In this document: one piece after another, positions 11,373-22,044 of the stretch | Position numbering within the stretch: position 1 is the stretch's first letter | Layout: each line of letters starts with the position of its first letter | Source of the DNA: Volutella citrinella | Taxonomy: Eukaryota; Ascomycota; Sordariomycetes; Hypocreales; Nectriaceae | NCBI GenBank assembly: GCA_034401135.1 | Contig: JAWZSP010000001.1 | Location: 3,534,001-3,598,000 of the forward strand | Length of the DNA: 64,000 nt | Direction: 5' to 3' | The notes under the pieces: model-generated | What the model was told of the DNA's origin: nothing | Databases searched by the model: none | What the model saw: only the letters and a program-made list of their open reading frames with translations | Translations under genes and position numbers: made by a program

Positions 11373-12458
11373 ATGCTGCAGCTGGGGCCTGCAGATCCTT
11401 CTCAGCTATCCCGCGGCGTTCTTCTACTGCTGATCGAGTTTCTGGACGCCGGTCCGTACCATGTCATCCTCAAGCCCAGCGATGAAGTGACCAAGCTCCT
11501 GCTTCAGCTGGCCACCGTTTGCAAACAGACGTACATGCCCGCGTCGACGGGTTTGTGGAGACGATGCGCGTACATCGACACGCCGAGAAGGGCTTCGGCC
11601 TACGGGGCCAGTTTGGCGAAACTGGCGCTGGACGATGCTCGCCGCCCACACAGCCTGTTTCTTGCCCTCTACCAGCAGCCCGGCAAGAAGAACCCATGCC
11701 CGTGGCCCATGAGACCCGATGCCTTCGCCTACAGGCCAGACAAGAACACGTACGGCATGGCCGACAGAATGCTGCTTGTCTTGCGAGGGGCCGCGCCAAC
11801 CTTGAAGCGTCTCATCTTGCACATGCCGTTGGGGGCTCACGCGAGAAGCCAACAACGGGACGATAGATTGATGCGTGAAATACACGAACTGATTCCCGGC
11901 TTTCAAGCACTGCAGGAGCTTGAAGAGTTCGTCAGCATCGGGGACGACTTTGACCTGCCAACAACCGATCCGTCGACGCCGCCTCTCTGGGCTTGCTGCT
12001 GGCCAAAGCTGCGCCGCCTGTCGCTGCACTACGAAGAGCTGCTGCCAGAGTCGTCAGTCTGGAGGCATGTCGCCCGGGTGCCCTCGCTCGACACGCTGGC
12101 CCTTTCCCAGCAACACAAGCGGCGCATGCTTGACCTTGGCCAACTAAAGGACGGGTTGCTCGCGGCCTTGGACGCCAGAGCGGAGGGCGAGGACCAGGCG
12201 GCGGCGGTATCCTCACCCCGCCACACTCTGAGGCTCATCATTGTCGATACCATGGTGCGGGCTGGCCCCAGCTCTGGTGACGACAACCAGCGCGTCAGGG
12301 CGAAACTGGTGGTTGTGCAGACACCGCTCCCGGCATACAGCAGCCGCTTCATGAATGGCCCAACCCATCACACGCTGGGCTGGGTCAAGCAGAATGCCAT
12401 CAAAGGGACGCTGTGGGGTGTCAAGACACCTGGAGGAGGGCTCAGCACCAAAGCGTGA
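11373..12458 (+). CDS. F-box-like hypothetical protein
   Basis: This single-exon gene encodes 361 aa from the ATG at 11373. The N-terminus has an F-box-like pattern (residues about 10-45: LSRGVLLLLIEFLDAG, then LLLQLATVCKQTY), in which Leu/Ile spacing precedes a conserved VC. The middle has Leu-rich segments (LVLRGAAPTLKRLILHMPLG, LQELEEFVSIGDDF, WPKLRRLSLHYEELLP) resembling the degenerate leucine-rich repeats common behind fungal F-boxes. If it is a real F-box protein it would bring substrates to an SCF ubiquitin ligase. Both the F-box and the repeats are weak, so the functional call is an inference. The reading frame itself looks genuine. Confidence 0.6.
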   Translation: MLQLGPADPSQLSRGVLLLLIEFLDAGPYHVILKPSDEVTKLLLQLATVCKQTYMPASTGLWRRCAYIDTPRRASAYGASLAKLALDDARRPHSLFLALYQQPGKKNPCPWPMRPDAFAYRPDKNTYGMADRMLLVLRGAAPTLKRLILHMPLGAHARSQQRDDRLMREIHELIPGFQALQELEEFVSIGDDFDLPTTDPSTPPLWACCWPKLRRLSLHYEELLPESSVWRHVARVPSLDTLALSQQHKRRMLDLGQLKDGLLAALDARAEGEDQAAAVSSPRHTLRLIIVDTMVRAGPSSGDDNQRVRAKLVVVQTPLPAYSSRFMNGPTHHTLGWVKQNAIKGTLWGVKTPGGGLSTKA

Positions 12459-12861
12459 TGGTTCGTTCCTCAAGTTAGTGTTTGTTCGAAGCAACACTGA
12501 AATGAGCTGAGACTGTGTTCAACACAATGCAATCTATAAATTAGTTGCGAGCAAGTTGTCGGCCGCCTTCGTGAGGATTTACTATGGCATCTTGCGTTGC
12601 TGTTGGATTGACAACCTAAGCAGTACTAATCATACAGTACAGCAACTGTAAGTCATGATGGCAACACGGGCCCTTGCATCCTGAACTGCAGGTGGACTGA
12701 TGGCTCCACCACGTGATGATTTCCGGCTGATTGGTCAGCGCCAGAGCTTAGAAATCTAAGCCGGTCCAAGGCGCAATCCGGAAAAATGACTGCGCAATGC
12801 GACTGGTATACCCGGGGAGCCCATAATAATTTGCTAATTAATACGCCGGCACCGAGTCAAG
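12459..12861. other. Intergenic region upstream of COX17
   Basis: This 400-nt gap holds the 3' end of the F-box-like gene and the COX17 promoter. I saw no TATA box, RNA gene or repeat in it. Confidence 0.5.
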
Positions 12862-13312
12862 ATGGGCCAGAACCAGTCTCAGATGGGCACGACGACCTCA
12901 CCAATCGACCAAATCTCGAAAACCATGGACGCCGCTACTCTTCGTATGTAACCCCCTTCACCAAGCGAGCACCCAATGCGCGCGCAGGCCTTACGCACGC
13001 ACACTCCAAGATCGATCCCCCGTGCTGACCATCGCCGTCTCTCCCAGCTTCGGCCGCTGCGCCAGCCGCCTCTACTGCCACCAACACTGCTTCCAAGCCC
13101 AAGGTTGGCACACCCCGAGCCCTCCGCCATTGACCCAACCCGACCTCCCCATACTGACGGTTTCCTGCTAGCCCTGCTGCGTGTGCAAGGACGAGAAGTC
13201 GAAGCGAGACGAGTGCATGCTCTTTTCCACCGCAAAGGACCCTGCCTTTGAGTGCAAGTCGCTGGTCGAGCAGTACAAGGCCTGCATGACTGGGTACGGA
13301 TTCCAGGTGTAA
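12862..13312 (+). CDS. cox17: Cytochrome c oxidase copper chaperone COX17 (3 exons)
   Basis: Exons are 12862-12943, 13048-13103 and 13172-13312; both introns carry CTGAC branch sites and the phases join exactly. The 92-aa product ends with the whole Cox17 core: KPKPCCVCKDEKSKRDEC, then CKSLVEQYKACMTGYGFQV. This has the copper-binding CC pair, the CX9C spacing of twin-Cys intermembrane-space proteins, and the usual end. Cox17 passes Cu(I) to Sco1 and Cox11 for cytochrome oxidase assembly. The start is uncertain. The ATG at 12862 adds 21 residues (MGQNQSQMGTTTSPIDQISKT) before a second well-placed ATG at 12925, which would give a more usual 71-aa protein. The second intron has a weak donor (GTTGGC). 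Confidence 0.92.
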
Positions 13313-13746
13313 AGAGCTGGCACGAGGAAGGGACGAAAAAGATAAAGAAGAAGCTCTTTGGGCTGTGTACAACAACAAAATGTAGACTTATGGGCAATTC
13401 ATTTGCATTCCTCTCTGGGTTCATCAATCCAAGATACTCTCCCGCCTGAGTGGCGTGATTCCAACCTGCGCAGCCAGCTGGATGGACAACGGTGTTTGTT
13501 GAATCTGGCCCAGCCTGTCATAAGCCAGAGCAGGAGTCTCCCAATTGATGACAATTCATTTCATGGTATTACTGTCATCTTGCTTCACATTCATTAACAT
13601 TCATTAAGCTGGGTAGACGACCACCATGCCGCCCCTTCGCGCTCAAGACACCATGCCCTAGTAGGCTCACAATTTAAACCGTTATTTTTCAATCTTGACC
13701 GTGATCAGTATCATCTCTTCCTCTCGACCGCGATATACGGCCAGCA
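13313..13746. other. Intergenic region between COX17 and the coiled-coil gene
   Basis: These genes converge, so the stretch should contain their two 3' UTRs. No coding frame with sensible content is present. Confidence 0.5.
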
Positions 13747-14219
13747 TCAGCTGCTCATAAGCTCGTAAATTTTCATCAGTTCAATCAAGAGCTTCAACAT
13801 GTCTGCCTCGATGCGGCGACGCCGTTGCACAGCCTCACGAAGCATTTCCGCAGTGGACGACTCATCTCGAGACCTTAGATGAATGGAACAAAACAGGTTC
13901 CGTAACAGAGGTGTGACATCACATTGATTGCTCGTGTTCTTCCATAATCGCGGCTGCTTCAGCCTGGATACTTTCCATAGCCTGTCTTGTCTCTGCGACG
14001 ATGGCATTGATTTGTTCCTCTAGATCATTTTTCGCCTGTTTTAATGCATTCAGTCGTGTTTCAGTGGCCTTCAGCTGTAATCGATATCGTTCCCTCGATA
14101 TACGCCGGATCGGCCTCAACTCCGGCCTCAACTCCGGCAACAATTGCAGCGACATCTTCGGCGACGGCGGAATCGATTCCCTGATCGCCACCCGAGGGTT
14201 CATCGCTAGCAGTGGCCAT
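13747..14219 (-). pseudogene. Small coiled-coil protein gene with an apparent 1-base frameshift
   Basis: The ATG at 14219 opens a natural-looking N-terminus (MATASDEPSGGDQGIDSAVA) that runs into a stop after about 50 codons. The adjacent frame carries a strong coiled coil (RYRLQLKATETRLNALKQA, then NDLEEQINAIVAETRQAMES). Removing one G of the GGG at 14092-14094 joins the two as DPAYIEERYRLQLK. A 49-nt intron (13874-13922) then links the coil to a last exon of REAVQRRRRIEADMLKLL type. With that correction the total is 423 coding bases, 140 aa, exactly in phase with the intron. It could be a sequencing error in a working gene, a real null allele, or programmed frameshifting (least likely). I do not recognise the family. 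Confidence 0.6.
14112..14135. repeat. 12-bp tandem duplication in the coiled-coil gene
   Basis: Two perfect copies of a 12-bp unit (14112-14123 and 14124-14135) encode a repeated Ala-Gly-Val-Glu on the minus strand. The unit is a multiple of three and so does not itself cause the nearby frameshift. Confidence 0.85.
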
Positions 14220-14570
14220 TTTGTACGAGTATTGAACTCCGGAAGTGCACTCTGCCAGGGGATGAGAAAAGTACGAGCAGTATTATGTAGTCGCAGGTAG
14301 GTCGGCGAATTCACCCTCAAGGCGAACTGGACTACGAGCTCGATGCGCACGTTGCTGGGGAAGGAGCCACTGGGTAGTCGTGGCGCTTCCACCGGCCGCT
14401 GGCAACTGGCAGCCAGGTGGCCTAGAAAACACAAATTGATTACCTGAGTTGGACAGTGGCACGTCATACGAGTGGTGGCCTGCCTTCGAGTGGCAGAATG
14501 AGTTGCAGAAATTGATCCATTTTTGGTATTATGATACATCACTGCATGTCGCCTAACCGGATATCTCTCT
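14220..14570. other. Gap between the CCT4 stop and the coiled-coil gene start
   Basis: This 350-nt stretch serves as the 3' end of CCT4 and the promoter of the coiled-coil gene; both read on the minus strand. One frame of the coiled-coil region stays open through it but has unlikely composition and no coding features. Confidence 0.5.
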
Positions 14571-16357
14571 TTACCTGGTCAATGCAATATCGTCTATACG
14601 CAGAATCATCTTCACCGTCTCCGCTGCCAGCTCAATCGCGCTCGTGCTGACTAGCAGGGGCTGCAGCACATTCTCCTTGGAGATGTTGACGTTGACACCT
14701 CCTGACTTGATGCTGACTCCCGCGTTCTTCTCTCCCATCTCGTGTCGGTGTCGCAGGTCAGTCACCACCTTGATGCTGTTGAGGCCAGCGTTCTCCGCGA
14801 GGGTTGTGGGGATCACCTCCATAGCGTCCGCAAAGGCCTTGAAGCAGATGGCTTCGGTACCCGTGAGGCTGCGTGCTTGCTTGGAAAGCTGAGCCGCAAT
14901 CTCGATCTCGGGGGCACCACCACCGGCAATGAGAGCCTTCTTCTTGACCAGACATCGCACCACACAGAGCGCATCGTGCAGACTTCGCTCAGCCTCCTCG
15001 AGAATCAGAGAGTTGGCTCCCCGCACCACCACGGACACCGTCTTGCCAGTGGCCTTGGCTCCCGTCACCTTGACCATGCGTGCGCCAGAAGATTGCACTT
15101 CCTCCACGAGATCTGCAGATCCAAGCTTGTCCTCGGTGAACGAGTCGATGTCGGCGATGGGCTTGCAGCCAGTAGACTTGCAGATGAACTCGACCTCGTC
15201 TCGCTCGATGTCCTTGACGGCGAGAATTCCGAGCTTGGCGAGGAAGTGAAGCGACAGGTCGTTGACGGCGTCTCGGAGAATCGACTTCTGGATGAACAGA
15301 ACGTTGCACTTGGCCTTCTTGATCTTCTTGGCCATGTTGAGCAGGTATAATCGCTCCTCCTTGACAATCTTGTCCATCTGTCGGTAGTCGTTGACCTGGA
15401 TAGTGTTCTCCATCTGCGCACAGGTCAGTATCTGAAGCAACGAGGTGAGTCTCTACAAGTGGCAGCACGTACGTCAGGCTTGGGAGGGCTGAGCTGGAAC
15501 TGAATGAGACCGATCTTTGCCTTCTCCATTCGGATAGGTCCGCCGGCGTTCTTCAAGACGGGCTGAGTGAGGACCAGGCCATCAACGAGCTCACTGTCCT
15601 CGATGGTACCTCCAACACGCTTCACAATTCGAATGTTCTTGAGGTCGACGTTTTCGGCCGTCTTCAGGTCAATGGTCTTGGTGACGGAGTTGACCGCCAT
15701 GGGGCCAAGTAGGTTCGAATACTGGGAAACGATCTTGGACGACAACGACGTGTTGGCAGCCTGGAGGAGCGAGGCGGTATCGTTTAGGGAGATGGGCTGG
15801 GACATATCGTGGAGGACGTCGACAGCGGCAGCGGCAGCGCGCTGGAAGGACTCTGAGATGACGGAGGGGTGAATACCCTTGGACAGGAGTCGGTCGGCAG
15901 CTCCTAGCAAGCTGCCGCAAATGACGACGACAGAGGTGGTTCCGTCACCAGCCTCGACGTCCTGAGCACCAGAGAGGTTCACAAGCATCTTGGCGGTGGG
16001 ATGCATCACAGACATGCTCTTCAGCATGGTGTTTCCATCGTTGGTAATAATGGTACCCCCCTTTCCGTTTCGGATCATCTTGTCCATGCCTCGAGGGCCG
16101 AGAGAGGTTCGGATGGCATCGGCGACGGCTGGGATTCATGTGAGAAACAGATCGATGCGAGCGCGCGGCGGCCGGGGGTGCAGTTCCTACCTCGGGCAGC
16201 AACAATGTTGCTGGAACGCACCGCCATGGGCTTCTCCTTGTCCTGAAGGTGGGTTAGTGGGGGAGCTCTGGTGGCATGTGGGAGCTTCACATACACGGAA
16301 AGTAGCATTGCTAGAGCCTCCCGCTGCAGGGGGAGGGGCTGCGGCTGCGGCAGACAT
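14571..16357 (-). CDS. cct4: T-complex protein 1 subunit delta (CCT4 chaperonin, 4 exons)
   Basis: In gene order the exons are 16357-16295, 16242-16191, 16128-15473 and 15413-14571. They join in phase to give 537 aa, the usual length for the family (about 530). CCT4 is one of eight subunits of the TRiC/CCT ring that folds actin, tubulin and other cytosolic proteins using ATP. Visible family features are the start ([18 protein letters not shown]), [21 protein letters not shown] and the ATP-binding GDGTTSVVV near residue 95. The apical and intermediate domains include [13 protein letters not shown] and GGGAPEIE, and the end is [13 protein letters not shown]. It lies head to head with the proteasome ATPase gene RPT1. 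Confidence 0.96.
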
Positions 16358-16813
16358 GTTGGCGATGTGGTAAAAAGGCCCGGATATTCTCGAAGAGTGG
16401 TGTTGACCGCGGGGCGTTGCGAGAGCACGGCTTTCGAAGATTCCGGTAGCCTTGGGGATGTCCCACCTCCTGCCCTACTCCGCGTTGGCGGTGCCGCCCA
16501 GAAATTTTGGTTCGGCGGCACAGATCATCCAGTTCCGAGGGGTGGTGCCTTGAACCCGTCTCAAACTGTCCTAGCGTCAGAGCAGCCGACCAAGGGCTGT
16601 GGGGTCCGTGCTTGAGCTCAAGGCAACTCAGATTACGGCATGCCTTCCATGAACTTCATCCCCAAACACCGACACTGATTGACAACACACGGCGACCGTC
16701 ACGACATCAACCTTCACAACACCCCCCGCACACAACCCGCACACCCGTAACTGCTACCATCGCCCGGTTCGAAATCTAAGAGTTGGCACACGCCGAGGCC
16801 TGCGGATTCCATC
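16358..16813. promoter_or_regulatory. Bidirectional promoter between CCT4 and RPT1
   Basis: A 456-nt gap separates the two start codons. It is CT/CA-rich on the RPT1 side (about 16670-16760) and has no TATA box. It contains GAAATTTTGG at 16501-16510, a 10-mer also present in the DRN1/UTP20 gap. I found no yeast-type proteasome element (GGTGGCAAA). Confidence 0.5.
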
Positions 16814-18295
16814 ATGGTTAGCGACGACGCATGTCCCGCCAAGTACGGGGCAGGGTACTGACAGATTCCAGCCTTCCGCAACCGGTTCAAACTGGGAGAA
16901 GTACCAGAAGAACTTCGCCGATGATGAAATAGAGGAGAAGAAGATCACACCTCTCACAGATGAGTGAGCGCATCTCCCTTTTGCATGGAGGAAAGTGGTA
17001 GCTGACCCGCTGTGTAGGGACATTCAAGTCCTCAAGACATACGGTGCTGCGCCGTACGGCACCGCTCTCAAGAAGCTTGAGAAGCAAATCAAGGAGAAGC
17101 AGCAAAGTGTAGACGAGAAGATTGGGGTCAAGGTCGGGATCTATACTACGCGCACGATGGGGCACGGTCTAATGTTCAGTAGGAATCCGATACTGGCCTC
17201 GCCCCTCCTCACCTCTGGGATGTCGCCGCCGATCGGCAACGAATGTCCGAAGAGCAGCCTTTCCAGGTTGCGCGATGCACCAAGATCATTGCGGACGAGA
17301 AGGGCGACGAGTCGAAGAGCAAGTACGTCATCAACGTGAAACAAATCGCCAAGTTCGTCGTGCAGCTAGGAGACCGTGTCAGCCCCACGGACATCGAGGA
17401 AGGAATGCGAGTCGGTGTCGACCGCAACAAGTACCAGATCATGATCCCCCTGCCGCCAAAGATCGATGCGAGCGTCACGATGATGACGGTCGAGGAGAAG
17501 CCAGACGTCACATATGGTGATGTCGGTGGTTGCAAGGAGCAGGTGGAGAAGCTGCGAGAGGTCGTAGAGATGCCACTGCTATCTCCCGAGCGATTTGTCA
17601 ACCTCGGTATCGACCCTCCTAAGGGTGCCCTTCTCTATGGCCCTCCCGGAACCGGAAAGACGCTCTGCGCTCGAGCGGTGGCGAACAGAACCGATGCCAC
17701 ATTTATCCGAGTGATTGGTAGCGAACTGGTCCAGAAGTATGTTGGTGAGGGTGCCAGGATGGTTCGAGAACTGTTCGAAATGGCCCGAACGAAGAAGGCC
17801 TGCATCATCTTCTTCGACGAAATCGACGCCATCGGTGGTGCTCGATTCGATGACGGCGCTGGAGGTGACAACGAAGTCCAGCGAACTATGCTGGAACTCA
17901 TCACACAGCTGGATGGTTTCGATGCCCGAGGAAACATCAAGGTCATGTTCGCCACCAACCGACCGTCGACCCTGGATCCTGCGCTCATGCGACCGGGTCG
18001 TATTGATCGAAAGATTGAGTTCTCCCTTCCCGACCTCGAAGGCCGAGCCAACATTCTCCGCATCCACGCCAAGAGCATGTCCGTCGAGCGCGACATCCGC
18101 TGGGAGCTCATCTCCCGCCTGTGCCCCAACGCCACTGGTGCTGAGCTCAGGAGTGTATGCACAGAGGCGGGCATGTTCGCCATCCGAGCCAGAAGAAAGG
18201 TGGCCTCGGAGAAGGATTTCTTGAGCGCCGTGGACAAGGTTATCAAGGGCAACTTGAAGTTCAACTCGACGGCGACATACATGCAGTACAACTAG
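16814..18295 (+). CDS. rpt1: 26S proteasome regulatory ATPase subunit RPT1 (4 exons)
   Basis: Exons are 16814-16816, 16872-16963, 17018-17132 and 17183-18295, giving 440 aa, close to the family length. The first exon is only the ATG; the first intron splits it from [19 protein letters not shown]. Rpt1 is one of six AAA+ ATPases of the 19S base that unfold ubiquitinated proteins and feed them to the 20S core. The AAA domain is complete: Walker A GPPGTGKT, Walker [10 protein letters not shown], sensor ATNRP, and [19 protein letters not shown]. The end, YMQYN, agrees with Rpt1 orthologs. The third intron has a weak donor (GTCGGG), but the join [17 protein letters not shown] matches the family. 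Confidence 0.96.
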
Positions 18296-18771
18296 ACGAT
18301 AGCGTGTAATCTAATCTGGTGTATGATAAAGGGCAACGGTGAACCGGACGGCGGGGTCTCTAGACATCACACAATCACACATTACTGTCCACACAAGAGT
18401 CGAGATGTAATCCTTTCGCTTTTCATCGTGGTAGATCGCAGATCGCGGAGATTGTCAAGTTAATTTGAGGCTATTGACCTTATGTAAACCCATGCCCGCC
18501 GGGGGGCTTCCTGGGTAGTAATTGTGCTCATTGCACGCATTGCTTGGTGCACGCTGCAAATTCCGAACCTAGTCCAATGAACGCCTAATCCGTTTCCATT
18601 ACCCATTCCCTTCATGAAGTGTATTCGCTTTCCCATAAATATCACCAACCAGTAGAAGAGGCCCCAAGTTTCCTCCGCAGCCCGGGACAATAATCGTAGA
18701 ACGGGAGAAGACCCTGAAGCCCAGTAGTCGTCCAGAGGCTCTCCTCCAATAGCCCGGCCATCAGCTCCCCT
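18296..18771. other. Intergenic region between RPT1 and the Cys-rich gene
   Basis: These genes converge, so this 0.5-kb stretch should hold both 3' UTRs. No supported coding frame is present. Confidence 0.5.
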
Positions 18772-19482
18772 TCAGCTCCCCTCCGTGCACGCAAGGCAAC
18801 CCAGACAAGCAACATCGCCTTCCACGCCTCGCTCGACACAGCAGCGGCTGCACACAACGGCGCGGTGACCGCAAGCATCCCATCCCTTGGGCACGCTAGA
18901 GCTGGTGTCTGCTTCATGATGTTGAGGGTTGCCGTCATCAACGTCGTCCATATGGAATGACCGTGAAAGGACTTCCTGCTCGGAAAGGCCCTGGCCATTA
19001 TCCAGATTCCACCCATGGCACTGTCGGATGCAAACGAAGCAGGTGCGCTCCCCGCAGCCTTGGCACTCCGCAAACGAGTCCAGATCAGACTTCTTCGTTG
19101 GGCGGCGGTGGCAGATGTGGCAGGGCGCTAGCACGGCGTTTGTGGCGCGCGGGGGTCGATTGCCGAAGCTGGGCTGTGTTTGCAGCGCCCTGATCAGAGA
19201 GGAGCGCCGGCGTCGGTGTAAAGGATGGGCGGGAAGAGGAGACGCAGAGACGGAGGAGGTGGTGGGAGTGGTTGTAGATGTTGTGACATCGCTGTCGTCG
19301 GCGATGCGTGCCCGTTTGGCGGCCAGTGGAAGAATCTTGCGATGTACCGACTCCGGGCGCTGGCTCATGGCATAGAAGTCCCGTGGTTCGTCGGAGGTGT
19401 ATAGGGAGTAGCCTCGTTGTTCGTCGTCAAAGTCCCAGCGTCGCTTGCATCCAGGATGGATGTCTTCGCCGACGAAGGGCAT
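18772..19482 (-). CDS. Cys-rich probable zinc-binding protein of unknown function
   Basis: This single-exon gene encodes 236 aa. The N-terminal half is polar, with a basic patch suited to nuclear import (AAKRARI, then HRRRRSS). The C-terminal half is Cys/His-rich: CHICHRRPTKKSDL, CQGCGERTCFVCIRQCHGW, CGHRAVVCSRCCVERG and CLGCLAC. The CxxC pairs spaced over about 110 residues suggest several bound zinc ions, in a RING/PHD-like or similar cross-brace. I do not recognise a specific named family. It stops at a TGA directly after CLACTEGS; I saw no downstream exon. Confidence 0.65.
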   Translation of the reverse strand: MPFVGEDIHPGCKRRWDFDDEQRGYSLYTSDEPRDFYAMSQRPESVHRKILPLAAKRARIADDSDVTTSTTTPTTSSVSASPLPAHPLHRRRRSSLIRALQTQPSFGNRPPRATNAVLAPCHICHRRPTKKSDLDSFAECQGCGERTCFVCIRQCHGWNLDNGQGLSEQEVLSRSFHMDDVDDGNPQHHEADTSSSVPKGWDACGHRAVVCSRCCVERGVEGDVACLGCLACTEGS

Positions 19483-20743
19483 GCTGGGCTAAGGCGGCGA
19501 GCAAGGCTCGGCCCAGCTGATGGCGGGAGGGGCGAGGGGGGAGCACTTGGTGATGACCCTTGGGAGCCCGTTCTGTGCGAAGTCGAGGGGTTGAGAGGCA
19601 CCGCGTGTCTAGTTCCAGGTGAGAGGCAAGGCGAGCAGGCGTCGATGAGAGTGTGAGTGCAACGGGGCAGCGAAGAGATGGTAGATGGGACGTCAACAGG
19701 ATTGAAGTGGAGGTTGGGGCGCCTTCGGTCCTGCAGGGTCCAGTCTCTTTGGCCTGCTCGGTTGAACGCTGTGGATGAGCGGGCCGTTATTCACCCCCCT
19801 GGGCAGCCTACTAAGCACAGCAGGATTAGTGGGGTGATTGCTGCAACTTACTTGACCGCTCCTCAAGCAACCTCCAGAAGGTACCCGCCTAATGCCAGCC
19901 GCCAGAGCACTACGCCTACAGAGGGGATTGGCCCCATGGTTCTTCGATTGGATGTTATTAATTAACGGGCCACTGCTGCGGCCGTGAAGGAACGTGCAGA
20001 AAGCCATCACCAGTTTATCATAAGGTATGTTACTATAGTTACCTGGGTACGAACCTTCGGTTAGTAGGCGGCCAACTTTCCATGTTGCAGTCGCCCGTTG
20101 CAGTTGTGTCTACCTTAGGTAAGGTGCCTTATGAGCTACGACCAGTCACCCAAGCACCTAAGCACCCAAAGCGGGCGGCCAAAGTCGGTATTCAGATACA
20201 TCCTCTGCGCGAGGCACTTCATCCCCAGGCCAAGATGGTGCCAGTTCTGTGTGCCCAGCTTAGCTAGCTTACATGGCGAATCCTACAGAGTGATTCTAGG
20301 TAGATCATTCTGGCACTTCTAGGGGTCCCAGCTTTCTCATCTCCAACTATCCTGCAGCAAGATGATCACCAACATAGCAATATTACCTGATACTAGCTGC
20401 CTTCAAGGACGAGGCTAATTTGACGAAAATGACTTCTTCCAAACTGCAAGTGGTCATTTTTGTCAGTCACGTTGCGTAAATATGGGAAACTGCACTGTCG
20501 AAATAATTCACCAGTTGGATACTTGTGGCCTGGGACGCATCAACGGCAATATTAATCAGGAGCCATTTGGAGCCATTTCTGTGACAGGTTTAACAAGGTA
20601 TTGGAACGATTCATCTGATTTACACTTTCTAACATCCACCTTCGTCCTGCCTCGATCCCCGACTGGCTTCTTTTCTACCCGCCACCGACAAAGGAGCTTC
20701 TCTAGGGGGCGACTAGTATACAAATGAGGCTGGGGGACATGCC
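19483..20743. other. Intergenic region between the Cys-rich gene and CYT1
   Basis: This 1.26-kb stretch contains the promoter of the Cys-rich gene and the 3' region of CYT1. From about 19970 to 20480 it is relatively AT-rich, with repeated TACCTTAGGTAAGG-like words. I see no coding frame with a known domain and no RNA gene. Confidence 0.5.
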
Positions 20744-22044
20744 TTAACGGCGGACCTTGACCTCCTTGGGGGGGTCGTATGCGATCTTTCGCGACTTCAA
20801 CCAGGCCCACTTGTAACGCTTGACCCAGACAGAGACAGCCCAGAGGGTGGCGGACACAGCCAGGACCTTCATACCCATGCGCTTTCGGTCGTCCATCTCG
20901 GGCTCGGCCGCCCAGTTGAGGAACTCGACAACATCCTTGGCCATCTGAGAAGTGGTAGCGGGGGTGCCGTCCTCGTACTCGACGAGGTCGTCATAGAGAA
21001 CACGAGCCATGGCAATGCCGGTACCAGGGAAGTAAGGGTTGAAGTTCATGCCGGGAGCGACGGTGACACCAGCGGGGGGCTCCTCGGGGTAACCAGTGAG
21101 CAGGCTGAAGATGTAATCGCAGCCTCCGTGACGGGCCTTGATGATCAGGCTCAGATCCGGAGGGAGGGCACCGTTGTTGGCAAAGCGAGCAGCCTCCTCG
21201 TTCTTGTAGGGAGCGGGCATGTAGTCGGCCAGCTTTCCGGGTCGCATCTCGATCTCACCCTGCTCGTTGGGCTCGCCAGGGAACTCCTGCTCCTCAGCCA
21301 GGGCCTTGGCCTCGTCGACGGTCAGGACAGCGCCGACAAGAGTTCGGTAGGGGATTCGGGTCAGGGAGTGGCAAGAGGCGCAGACCTCCTGGTACACCTG
21401 GAATCCACGGCGGAGGCTACCCAGCTGGTGTTAGAAATGACTGCTGAAGTGCCATTGGACCCTGTGAAACTTACGCCTGGTGATCATAGGTCTTGAACAT
21501 CTGCTGGTGAACCCAAGGGTACTGGGTAGGGTGCATACTGTAGCCGGCCGTTAGCAATTGTCGGTTGTGTTGATGGCTCCTCGTCGTAGCATTTATGCCT
21601 CAACCCTCCTGGGTCAACGGCCATGTGGCGACGAGGCGCGCAATCTTCGGGATCAACGTACCCCTCCTCGGCAGGAGTCGAGGCGTGAGCAACGGGCCCA
21701 TAGAGATGGTAGTACCAGGCAATAGAGCCAACGGCGAGGGAGGTGGAGGCGGCGGCCGCGATGTTCAGTCGGGTAGCCGAGGCTTCGCCAGCGGCGCTGG
21801 AGCTCGAGGAGGCGGCACGCTACAATTAAAACATGGTCAGCCCTCTGATCAATGCAATTCAGCTGCATGCTGGTGCGATTGGCACCGTGTCGGCGTGTTG
21901 GGGCGCGTGGTGGTGATTCCCTCGGTCCACCGGGAAGCTCGAAGCCACGGAGTCGTCATGGTGCCATACCTTGGAAACGTTGACAGCGCCGTTCCGGAGG
22001 CCATTGATGGTGCGCGTCGAGCGCAAGCACGACCTGGCAAGCAT
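20744..22044 (-). CDS. cyt1: Cytochrome c1, heme protein of respiratory complex III (4 exons)
   Basis: Exons in gene order are 22044-21970, 21819-21662, 21537-21475 and 21416-20744, all in phase, giving 322 aa. Exon 1 is a mitochondrial presequence ([20 protein letters not shown]). Exon 2 holds a hydrophobic sorting stretch ([21 protein letters not shown]), the bipartite signal expected for an intermembrane-space-facing protein. The mature part has the heme attachment site CASCH, the region [12 protein letters not shown], the axial-Met segment [14 protein letters not shown], and a C-terminal membrane anchor before [13 protein letters not shown]. It carries electrons from the Rieske protein to cytochrome c. 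It lies head to head with the RanGAP gene. Confidence 0.96.
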
